NCBI GenBank assembly: GCA_030650025.1
Contig: JAUSEN010000015.1
Span: forward strand, 77,728 to 117,577
Source of the DNA: Candidatus Magasanikiibacteriota bacterium
GTDB lineage: Bacteria > Patescibacteriota > Patescibacteriia > Magasanikbacterales > GWA2-37-8
Length of the DNA: 39,850 bases
Reading direction: 5' to 3'
This document shows, one piece after another, positions 8,573 to 17,100 of this stretch. The position numbers were made by a program, and so were the translations under genes. Each line of letters opens with the position of its first letter. The first letter of the stretch is position 1. The notes under the pieces were generated by a model. It saw only the letters and a list, made by a program, of their open reading frames with translations, did not search any database and was not told where the DNA came from.

Positions 8573-9136
8573 TTACGGTTGGACGTTTAACTGGGCCGAG
8601 CCGCCGCCGTCACACGTGATATACTGGGTGCCGACTTTAAGCGGCGTCACCAAAACCGAGCGGTAAGACCCCAAACCATACAACCGGCCTTCGAACCCGA
8701 GCGTGTGCCCCACTGCGTCGCGATTATCGAGCATTACTTTAGCTCCCTTTTTTACGCTTAACGTTCCGGGTAAGCCATGGCAAGCGGTAAACTGAATATA
8801 CAAGCCGCTGGTTTTATAAATCGAAAGTAATTTAAGATAATCAGTCGGAGCGCTGCCCGGCGCTTCTTTAGTGCTGGTCGCGGGTTTGGGCGCCACTGGT
8901 TTAGTGGTAGTAGCCGGTGGGGTGGTTTTAGCTGGCAAACCAATAGTAGTAGCTTCGCCCGGTTTTTGGTATAACGAACCGGTGCTCGTTATCCCGCCTT
9001 CAGTCGTCTCTTCAAAATCTGCCGCGTCTTGCAAATAGCCCGGCGAGGTTGTTGGTTTCTGGCTACAACCCGCCCCGCTCACAACTAAAACCGCCCCGAC
9101 TGCCAGCCATTTTAACTGCCAAAATTTATTCACCAT
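8573..9136 (-). CDS. Secreted/lipoprotein-like protein with cupredoxin-type domain
   Basis: The 187-residue protein starts with a signal peptide whose hydrophobic core ends in VVSGAGCS; Cys24 could be lipidated, but the lipobox is not canonical (Gly at -3). A Pro/Thr/Ala-rich linker (about residues 55-95) leads to a beta-sandwich of cupredoxin type: FTACHGLPGTLSVKKGAKV, then DAVGHTLGF and a final QYITCDGGGSAQLNV. A His and a Cys are in the places of blue-copper ligands, but the second His and the Met/Gln ligand of the C-x-x-H-type loop are not obvious. Copper binding is therefore uncertain. The gene lies in the envelope block between cohesin-type genes and uppP. Confidence 0.7.
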   Translation of the reverse strand: MVNKFWQLKWLAVGAVLVVSGAGCSQKPTTSPGYLQDAADFEETTEGGITSTGSLYQKPGEATTIGLPAKTTPPATTTKPVAPKPATSTKEAPGSAPTDYLKLLSIYKTSGLYIQFTACHGLPGTLSVKKGAKVMLDNRDAVGHTLGFEGRLYGLGSYRSVLVTPLKVGTQYITCDGGGSAQLNVQP

Positions 9137-9163
9137 AATGTTAAAGCTAAATACTGCTTAACT

Positions 9164-11212
9164 CTATTTTTCCTCGGCCATTTCAATATCCCAAATTTCT
9201 TTGCCAATCTTTTTTTCAATGTCATCTAAATCGCTTAATAAATGTTTTTCCCTATCTTGCTCCGCTTGAGACAATTCTTTGGAAAGCTTGATTTTATTGA
9301 GCGCTTCAATTTCCGATTCAATATCTCGCCGTAAAACCGCGAACCCGCGCCGTACCGATTCCTCCGCCTCTAAAATCTCGGCTAAAATAAGCTGGTGGCG
9401 TTTTTGGCCAAAATACCAATGGATCACTATATAGCCTAGCAAGAAAAGAATAATTAAGCAACTGATTATAAACAGAACCAAATAAATTAACTCAAAACTG
9501 ATATTGGAAGAACCGAGTTGGAGGCCGGAGGTGTTTATTTTCAGTTTAATTTGCGGCGAAGGCGGGCTTAGCTCCTCCCCTACTTTGCCCTGCGCCCAGA
9601 GGAGATAATTGCCGGCGTGTAAGAATTTAGGATGGCTGTAGAACCATTCGCCGCTCTTATCGCTCTTAATTATATCGCTAATTGTTTCGCCCGTGGATAA
9701 ATTCTGCAAATACAAGATTACGCTCGAAAGCGGAATGGCCACGCGCCCGCCCGCGTAAAAAATTTGCTCATTGGTGATATTCTCGGATACTGTGCTCACA
9801 ATCGGCGGCGGCACATTCACTTCGGAAGCGCTCGCCGGGGAAGTTAGTAGCCAAAGTAAAGGCAGGAAGGCCAAGAGAGCCACCAACAGACCATATTTTT
9901 GGCGGTATTTTTGCAAAAGCGCCAATTCGGACTCGATATTGGGCGGTAATTTTTTTTGCGTTTGGCTGATAGTTGCTTGGTGATGCCAACGGCGCACCCG
10001 CCATGCCAAGAACCCTAAAATTAAAATAGCCAATAAAATTATTGGTAAAATTACCACCCAAGGCACGGTGAGCGCCCCCCCAATCTGCAAACCGGCTTGA
10101 TCAGCCACGCTTAAAAACGGCGTCACAATTTCCAAACGTTTTTTTACTTCTTTATAATTTTGGGCTTGGTCATACGCCCGTACTATTACGTCATAACTTC
10201 CGAGCGCTAACTCTCCGGGTATATAAGGGCTGGCAGCTTCAATAAAAAGCGGCTGGGCAAAATCGGCCGGACTCTTTTTGCCGGGCGAATTTAGCTTTAA
10301 CGTGATTAGTTTAAGTTCATAGTGATCAATGCCAGACAAAGCGTCCGTGGTCGCAAAATTAAAAATAGGCAGGCGGTAAGTGGCGCGGGCGCGCGGAGCA
10401 ATTTCTATGGGGAAGCTGGCCGGAGCCGTGGAATCAATTTTAACCGCGAAATGCGTGGCCCCTCCCCAAATAATTTCTTTCAGGGCTTTAATATGAAAAT
10501 AATGAATGCCATCCTTTAAAGACTGATAGGTGACGCTCCGCCGCGCGCCCTCGGAGATATCGTCTGGGAAATCAATCGGCTCGCCATTGATAACATAACT
10601 ATAACCACCAGCCAAATCATCACTGTGCCAGCGTAAAACCACGGTTGGGCTCTGGTACCAGCGGCTTTGATCCGGGTGCGATTCAGACACCACAATCGGC
10701 CCGGCCGGCGGCGGCAAAATCAAATTATAAATCGCGTTGCTGGTTTGGTTAAGAGCGTCCGTGCCATGGCCATCGTTTAAAAGCACGCGCGACGCGTCGG
10801 AGAATCTAAGCAGAGCCGGCCCTACTGACTTAACTCGAAACGTCAGCGTCATTATCAAACCATTAGAAAGATTAATGCCTCCCGGGATCCCTCCTTGTAA
10901 CACAACCTTGCCGTTTTGATTATCAACGTTAGGCAGGGTTGTCCACAAGCTGATAATCGAACTGCCCGTGGAAGGAGACACAAGTTGCAAACGATCCGCC
11001 GGGAAAGATAGGGCCGCTCCAATAGTGTTAACGGACTGCTTTTCCGTATTTAAATAAATCGAAATATTAAACGTGCTACCGACTACAAATGTTCCGGCGG
11101 CTGGCGTAATAGACATTGTCGCGGCCGAGGAACCGCTCGGCAACAAAAAAATTAGCCAAGCTGCCCCCACAGCCGCTAATTTTAACGCTAAAATATGCAA
11201 TTTTTTTCTCAT
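9164..11212 (-). CDS. Membrane protein with N-terminal cohesin-type domain
   Basis: The 682-residue protein has a signal peptide (1-31), a cohesin-like domain (about 32-165; typical segments ISIYLNTEKQSVNTIGAALS, FPADRLQLV and SIISLW), an Ig/Fn-like region (about 170-375), a transmembrane helix near 385-405, a short loop, a second helix near 435-460 ending in an AxA-like SPASASE, a second extracellular beta domain (about 460-570), a third helix near 580-605 and a basic, charged coiled-coil tail (about 610-682). The likely topology puts the cohesin outside and the coiled coil in the cytoplasm. It is paralogous to the next gene upstream. Its partner could be the dockerin protein of the same operon. 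Confidence 0.72.
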   Translation of the reverse strand: MRKKLHILALKLAAVGAAWLIFLLPSGSSAATMSITPAAGTFVVGSTFNISIYLNTEKQSVNTIGAALSFPADRLQLVSPSTGSSIISLWTTLPNVDNQNGKVVLQGGIPGGINLSNGLIMTLTFRVKSVGPALLRFSDASRVLLNDGHGTDALNQTSNAIYNLILPPPAGPIVVSESHPDQSRWYQSPTVVLRWHSDDLAGGYSYVINGEPIDFPDDISEGARRSVTYQSLKDGIHYFHIKALKEIIWGGATHFAVKIDSTAPASFPIEIAPRARATYRLPIFNFATTDALSGIDHYELKLITLKLNSPGKKSPADFAQPLFIEAASPYIPGELALGSYDVIVRAYDQAQNYKEVKKRLEIVTPFLSVADQAGLQIGGALTVPWVVILPIILLAILILGFLAWRVRRWHHQATISQTQKKLPPNIESELALLQKYRQKYGLLVALLAFLPLLWLLTSPASASEVNVPPPIVSTVSENITNEQIFYAGGRVAIPLSSVILYLQNLSTGETISDIIKSDKSGEWFYSHPKFLHAGNYLLWAQGKVGEELSPPSPQIKLKINTSGLQLGSSNISFELIYLVLFIISCLIILFLLGYIVIHWYFGQKRHQLILAEILEAEESVRRGFAVLRRDIESEIEALNKIKLSKELSQAEQDREKHLLSDLDDIEKKIGKEIWDIEMAEEK

Positions 11213-11226
11213 GTGTTATCTTGCGC

Positions 11227-12204
11227 CTAAGTTTGAGAAATTCTCCGGCGATGCCTGATGCGCCATATCTCGGCGATTAGTAAACAAATAACTAATAAAA
11301 TTCCGGCGAACACATAACCAAAATTAGAGCGCGCGGCTTCGGCCTTCTTACTCACTAATTCTACACGAAAATTACCATTCTTGTCTATAGCCTTAACAAA
11401 AATATTTGCTTTGAGGCTTTGATCTTTAAGCAGATACGGGCTGGCCGCCTTGACCCAAACGGAATCTTGGTTGTCGGTAGAGAATGCTTCTTGAACTTCG
11501 TAATAATCAATTCCCGAACCAGAATCCTGGGTAGAGAACGCCACAAACCACTGATTATCAAAAACAGTCTCGTTACGGCCGAGTACCGGCACAAATTCCA
11601 TGGGTGGTAAAATATCAAACGAGATTAAACTGCTAGTTATTGGTACGGTTATGGATTCCGTGGCTAAAGCTGTTTCTGCCAAGCGGAAACTAATATTTTT
11701 GACAGTGGAACTTACCACTGTGCCGAGGCCATTACTCGTCACCGCTTTCACTCCTGTCAACTGCACCAAAAATGTTTCCCCAAGCGCCAAGGAACTGGTC
11801 GGCTGTAAATATAGTGAAAATAAATGGCCCGCTCTCGTACTGACTCCGCCGGCCATTACCCCGCTAAAAGCCACTTGTCTAAAACCACCCGTTACCGTTA
11901 CTTTATCTAAGCGCGGTTCCTCTACCCAAAAAGATACTAAACTCTTGGTAGTTTCAACGAATACTGCTTCCAAAGCCGCCGGAAATTTAATTACACCTTC
12001 AACCGCGTTAATAGCGTCGTTCTCGGTGTTAATCATCAAACTGACTTTAATTGGTTCTTGTCCGCGAGCCTCGAGAGTGGCGCTCTCCAGCGAAAAAATC
12101 GCGGCCCGAGCCGGAGATATAACAAAAAACTGGCCAATTCCAAAAATAAAAATTCCCAGAATCGCTGATAAACCTGCTAAAAATTTACTATTACGCTCGG
12201 CCAT
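11227..12204 (-). CDS. Cohesin-type surface protein with C-terminal membrane anchor
   Basis: The 325-residue protein has a signal peptide (1-35, ending ARAA), a cohesin-like domain (about 36-175; VSLMINTENDAINAVEGVIK, FPAALEAVFV and SLVSFW), an Ig-like segment with SGIDYYEVQE and AASPYLLKD, and one C-terminal transmembrane helix (about 297-315) followed by a basic tail RIRHRRR. The same landmarks (INTE..., FPA, S-[IL]-[IV]-S-[FL]-W, SGID-[HY]-YE, AASPY) occur in the same order in the 682-residue neighbour, so the two arose by duplication. Its ATG comes 1 nt after the stop of the dockerin gene, which indicates translational coupling. Confidence 0.72.
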   Translation of the reverse strand: MAERNSKFLAGLSAILGIFIFGIGQFFVISPARAAIFSLESATLEARGQEPIKVSLMINTENDAINAVEGVIKFPAALEAVFVETTKSLVSFWVEEPRLDKVTVTGGFRQVAFSGVMAGGVSTRAGHLFSLYLQPTSSLALGETFLVQLTGVKAVTSNGLGTVVSSTVKNISFRLAETALATESITVPITSSLISFDILPPMEFVPVLGRNETVFDNQWFVAFSTQDSGSGIDYYEVQEAFSTDNQDSVWVKAASPYLLKDQSLKANIFVKAIDKNGNFRVELVSKKAEAARSNFGYVFAGILLVICLLIAEIWRIRHRRRISQT

Positions 12205-12205
12205 A

Positions 12206-13549
12206 TTAACCTGTCCAATAATAAATAAAAATACTAAAATCCACTAAATCAATGATACCGTCGGCATTTAAATCTATTTCCGCCGGCACACTCTGGCGAT
12301 TAAACCAATAAAGTAAAATAGAAAAATCTATAATATTTACTTGACAGTCAGTGTTAAAATCCGCCTGGAGTGGGCACTCCGCGGCCGGCACTCGAGGCGC
12401 GGTTTTATCGCCAATAATAATATTGATCGGTCTGCTCCATTCGCTAACCTGCCCTTTTTTTTCTACCCTGGTTCTAATGGTAATGGGTCCCTTTTTAAAA
12501 ATTTTTGTATCCAGCTTAAAATTATAATTGCCATCAGCGCCGGATTTAGTTTTATTTAAAAATTTGCCTGGCTCAACCAGAATAGTAACCTCGGCTAAAG
12601 GCGCTGTTTGCCCGGAGATATCAGCTTCTTCACCCCGTTTAACTTCGGCCTCCCCTGCTGAAATTGACGGCGCCAAAATTAACAGTCCCGTGTTAATAGT
12701 CTGGCCCGCCGCTAAATTTAAAAGCAGGCTGGTAGGCGCCGAACGCCGCCCGCTCTGGTCCGTAGAAAAAATAGTAAAGATAGATTGCCCGGGCGCTAAA
12801 TCAGTAAAATTCCCGAAGAATTTTCCTTCAAAATCGGATTTGAATTCACTAAATAACACGCCATCGCGCAATATCGTCACTTGGCTATTGGGGACAGTTT
12901 CGCCCGTCAAATTTAAGCTAGCGAAAGTTAGCGTTGTTACTAGGAGCGGACCCGGGCCTCCTCCGGAAGCGGCCGCGACTACCGGAGTAACAGCGCTAAC
13001 CGGAGTCGCCGCGACTATGGATGAAGACACCACGCTTTGGCCAAAGGCATCAAGCGCCCTGACTACAAAATAATAAGCCGTCCCATTAGTGAGACTACTC
13101 TGTAGCGAGCTTAAAATATTGCCAACGTTGCTATAGCTAAAAGACCCATTGGCATTTAAGCCTTGGCCTACTTCGTAAGCCGCCACATTAAACCCCAGGC
13201 TCCCGATCGCCGCTGTCCACGCCAAACTCACTTGAGCGTTCCCCGCCGCCGCGCTCAAAATCGGCGCCGTGACTACCGGAAAATAAAACCACCCGAGCCG
13301 CGCTATAAAAGCGCTACTGGTGCTCTCGCCGATGATTGCTTGGCCCGACCCGCTGTATACTTGAAAATTAGAAGAGGATGAATACCCGCCCTGAATAGTC
13401 AAAATTGGATTAGAATCGTTAAAATCACCGGATTGCAATTCTTGAGCCGAGGCAGTGGTCGCGGACAAAATTAAAACCACTAACAAAAGCAATTTTGATA
13501 ATTTTAAACCGCCTATAAATTTATTAAAATTATTAAATTTTCCCCTCAT
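12206..13549 (-). CDS. Secreted Fn3/Ig-like protein with C-terminal dockerin
   Basis: The 447-residue protein has a signal peptide (about 1-36, ending TASAQ), a short beta region, a fibronectin type III-like domain (about 92-185), two Ig/carboxypeptidase-regulatory-like domains (about 195-375) and a type I-like dockerin at 392-447. The dockerin carries two calcium-loop repeats, DFNTDCQVNIID and DLNADGIIDLVD, each with Asp/Asn at positions 1, 3, 5 and Asp at 12 as in F-hand loops, each followed by FSI. It opens the operon with two cohesin-type genes directly downstream. No catalytic domain is visible. The dockerin assignment is strong; pairing with the neighbours is inference. Confidence 0.82.
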   Translation of the reverse strand: MRGKFNNFNKFIGGLKLSKLLLLVVLILSATTASAQELQSGDFNDSNPILTIQGGYSSSSNFQVYSGSGQAIIGESTSSAFIARLGWFYFPVVTAPILSAAAGNAQVSLAWTAAIGSLGFNVAAYEVGQGLNANGSFSYSNVGNILSSLQSSLTNGTAYYFVVRALDAFGQSVVSSSIVAATPVSAVTPVVAAASGGGPGPLLVTTLTFASLNLTGETVPNSQVTILRDGVLFSEFKSDFEGKFFGNFTDLAPGQSIFTIFSTDQSGRRSAPTSLLLNLAAGQTINTGLLILAPSISAGEAEVKRGEEADISGQTAPLAEVTILVEPGKFLNKTKSGADGNYNFKLDTKIFKKGPITIRTRVEKKGQVSEWSRPINIIIGDKTAPRVPAAECPLQADFNTDCQVNIIDFSILLYWFNRQSVPAEIDLNADGIIDLVDFSIFIYYWTG

Positions 13550-13556
13550 ATTAACA

Positions 13557-13595
13557 AATATAGCCGCCTACTCAAACTAAGCAGACGGCTATATT
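13557..13595 (-). terminator. Stem-loop between small membrane gene and dockerin gene
   Basis: Arms AATATAGCCG (13557-13566) and CGGCTATATT (13586-13595) form a 10-bp stem, extended by two more pairs past a mismatch. It lies downstream of the 142-residue membrane protein gene. The TATATT in one arm (13557-13562, minus strand) also lies 7 nt before the dockerin ATG and may be its -10 box, so terminator and promoter would overlap. A T-run (gcttttt) follows on the plus strand. Confidence 0.5.
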
Positions 13596-13641
13596 GCTTT
13601 TTATCACTAAATCCGTTTGGTTCTCAATCTTTGCTTTATCT

Positions 13642-14070
13642 TTACTGCGTTGAAGTAGCCGTTTCGCTCCGCGCCGGAGCAGTGGCTGGTTTAGCTCCGG
13701 CCGCGCCCTGTTCATTGCCAATCGTTAAAGGAGCCACCTCTAAAATGCGATTTTCCAAAACACTGTACAAAATCGCTTTCCGAGCATTGGTATAAATTAA
13801 AACTTTGTCGCCGGCTTTGGCCTTAGCAAAAAACGGCTGTTCTTTTAGTTTTTCTGGCTCGATTACTGTCGCCACGGTGGGGGTTTCGCCCTCTGGCAAC
13901 GCAATTAATTTGCCTACCTGGGCGACTAAATCGTTCACCGTATCTTGAACGACTTTTTGCGGATTGGCTTTAATGGCCGTGTATTGGCGATAAAAATAAA
14001 CAGCTCCACCGCCAAACACGATTACTAAAAGCACCAAAACGAACACTAGACCTTTTTGTTTTGAATCCAT
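13642..14070 (-). CDS. Small single-pass membrane protein, unknown function
   Basis: The 142-residue protein has one N-terminal transmembrane helix (about residues 8-28, GLVFVLVLLVIVFGGGAVYF) and an external domain. The core segment DKVLIYTNARKAILYS followed by ILEVAPL (about 95-120) resembles a small family I have seen in Patescibacteria, without a known function. The C-terminus is an Ala/Pro/Thr-rich tail. It lies between the giant surface protein and the dockerin operon on the same strand, so an envelope role is likely but unproven. Confidence 0.65.
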   Translation of the reverse strand: MDSKQKGLVFVLVLLVIVFGGGAVYFYRQYTAIKANPQKVVQDTVNDLVAQVGKLIALPEGETPTVATVIEPEKLKEQPFFAKAKAGDKVLIYTNARKAILYSVLENRILEVAPLTIGNEQGAAGAKPATAPARSETATSTQ

Positions 14071-14139
14071 ATAGTATTAAGTAATATGAATATATAAGTT
14101 GAGAAAATTTTTCGACTAACTTTAGTATATACCAATTAT
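14071..14139. other. AT-rich gap with imperfect palindrome
   Basis: The 69-bp gap downstream of the giant gene (which is transcribed on the minus strand towards 14140) contains an imperfect AT-rich inverted repeat, roughly AGTTGAGAAAA/TTTTTCGACT near 14098-14118. It may act as a weak terminator or hold part of the promoter of the 142-residue gene. No clear promoter was found. Confidence 0.3.
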
Positions 14140-17100
14140 CTAATTTTGGGAAGTGGGTTCATACACAACCACCGGTGACGCCGGATCCACGTTCAAAGTA
14201 ACGTTGCTTTCAAGCGTTTCTGGAGGCTCCGGGGCTGGCGTTACCTCCGGAGTGGTGACCGCGTTATCAGTGGTATTGTCTATTACTACACTGGCTTCTT
14301 CTATAACTTCTGGAGAACTACTCGTGGTGGTGATGGGGAGTGCCGGCAGAAGAGCAGACTCAACAGTAGTGCTGGTAGTATCGTCAGCAATCGGCGCGGT
14401 AAGCAAAGTATCTGTAGTTGTAGTTATAATTACAGACGAAGAACTGCTCGCGGTAACCACAGTTTCCAGGCTAACCGATTCTAAAATTGCAGATTCAGTG
14501 GTCAGTGTATTCGGGGTGTTAAGAGGATCGGTAACAGCCGGAGAAGCAAATGTCTTGGCATTATTCACGGCTAAAGCAATCCAGTTGATAGTCACGTCTT
14601 GCCCGGCCGGTTTACTCAAAACAATCGTAAAACCTTTGACTGTTTTGTTAATTATTATAAACCTGGTATCTTCCGCGAACAATCTCGCAATCTCCTCTTC
14701 TGTGCTGGTAGCCGTGCTGGTTGGCGCGTTCACCGCCACCACCGCACTCACCACCGGTAGATCTAAATACTCATTATCAAATACCACATCTACCAACCTC
14801 TCCCCTACTCTTACAAGCGCGAACCCGGCTGTATCCGCGTTAAAGTACGGCCGCCCGATAAACCAAGCGTCTGATGTAATATTTATATTTTGCCCCAGCG
14901 CTTCGATATTATTTGTTTGCAAGCCTCCAAAAAACATTGCTAAACCCTGGACGTTTAATTTATCGTTGATATCCAAATTATCTACCGAGATATAAGGCGC
15001 GCTACTCGCGAACTTGAATTCGATTGATGAAGATGATGAAGATGAAGTGGAAACCATCTGCGCGGCAAAATTCGCCAAATTATTTTCTACCTCGCTTAAA
15101 CGTTTATCTAGCTTATCTATTCTCTCGGCTATCGCCAATGAAGATGACGCAATTTCGGCTAATTTCAGAGCAAATTCACTAATAATCGGGCTGTCTATTT
15201 TATCTACTTTAATAGTTGGCACGATGAGCCCGCCAGATATGACCATAGCTTCAGCTGTGCTCGTGCCCGCGACATACAAACGCTCCGCGTAAACTTCCTC
15301 GGCGGTAACATTGAGCGGAGTAGAGGTGGTCTCCTCAATTAAGCCACTTTCACTAGAGCTGGCCAGGAGCTCGCCCACGCGGGAATCCAGCAAACTCAAG
15401 CGATTGGTAAAAATATCAAAACCGGTTATCTTCTCGGCCTGAATTTCTTTGGCTGTCAGTTTGCCGCTAAATGCACCGTTGCCAAAACTATCCAAAATAA
15501 TAGCCGGGGTGCTGGAAGCGTTGGCGGTTGAAGAAGAAGTCGTTGAAGAAACGCTTGGGGAAGCGGCAATTACCAACCGACTATTCTCATTAAGATAAAC
15601 ATTAAGATCCTGTTCTGGCAGTGAAACCAAGGCCGCGGTTTGAACCTCGCCTGCCAATAACTTTGGCGTAACCACTTCTAGGCCGGCGATTACTCGATCA
15701 GTAAATAGTTCTGAAACAATGGTAGACGTGGTGATCTGTCGCTTGTCGCTTAATAATTTGGCCAACATGGCGCGGCTCATGTCAAAGTTTTCTGGAATAT
15801 CAGACATATCAAGTCCGCTCTCTTCCATAACTTTATTAGTGGCAATCCCACTAAAAAAGGTGGTATTGACAAGAGTCAAAACTTTACAAACCAAACCGCT
15901 CGAACAGCGCGCGTCTTCCAGAGCTACGCCTACTGTTACCCCCGCTTTAGTCGCGCGCATGGCTATGCCCGGAACCGAAGAAACCGTTAGAGAATCGCCG
16001 GCCTTAATTGGTCCGCTCTCATTAGAAACATTTACAGGCACGCGCCCAGCCAAAGCAATAGGTTTGGCATTTTTGCTACTGCCAAGCAAATCTCCGCCCA
16101 TGACTTGAAACGGTATCGTAGACACCACGCCAACAACCTTACTGCCAGGTTTTGCTTTTTCTAAAATTGAAGTTTTGGCAAGACCAAGAGCAAAAGACTC
16201 GTATTCTAGAGAGCTGGTACTTATGGCCACCAAATCGCCTGGCACCACATCTCCCCTAGCCTCGTACCATTCGGCCAAATCGCCACCCGAAGAGTTGTAA
16301 GAGATAACAACCACAACGCCAGACGCTCCGTCGCCGCCATCACCAGCTACGGCCGTATCAACGCTCGCGGAGCCGCCACCACCGGCGCCATAAGCAATAG
16401 CGTCATCTCCTGCCGAAGTGCCAACTGCTGTAACAATACCGCCGGCTCCCCCGCCGCCCCAATAACTAGCGCCGCCCTGGCCGCCATTCGCCGAATTATC
16501 AATTAAAATAAATCCGTCTTCGCCCGCGGCGCCGCCAAGATTAACATCTCCAGTGGTAGTCGCGACCGCACCCGCGCCTCCAGCCGTAGTCATAATAGTA
16601 AGGGCGGTGTAGGAGGAGTCAGTACCTATCCCGCCAAAACCAGGATTGGCTCCAACTAAAAGCGTAGTGCCAAAGGTTGATGTTGTGCCTTCCGCTCCAT
16701 CCTTGCCATCATTCACGGCGCCGGCTCCGCCCGCGCCAACCGTGAAAGATTGCGAAGAACCCAGTGTCCCGGCCGTAAACATTTCTATAGAGGTGCCGCC
16801 AGAGCCTCCTCCGCCTGCCGCGGTGTTAACCGTAGCGCCATTATTTTCGGCAATACCGCCACCGCCCCCGCCGCCGGTAATAATCACTTGGGCGTAATCA
16901 ATGCCCGCCGGGGCGGTCCAGGTGCCGCCACTACCGGCGGTTGAAGATACATATATACTAAAACTGGAGGTGCTACCACCACCACAGCCAGAGCAATTAG
17001 TAACATTTAGGGTGGTAATGTTAGCTGTAGTAATATTGGCCGTGGTAATGGAGGAACTGGTGTGAGTGGAAGTAGCAAAAGTAGAAGTGCCGCTAGTAAC

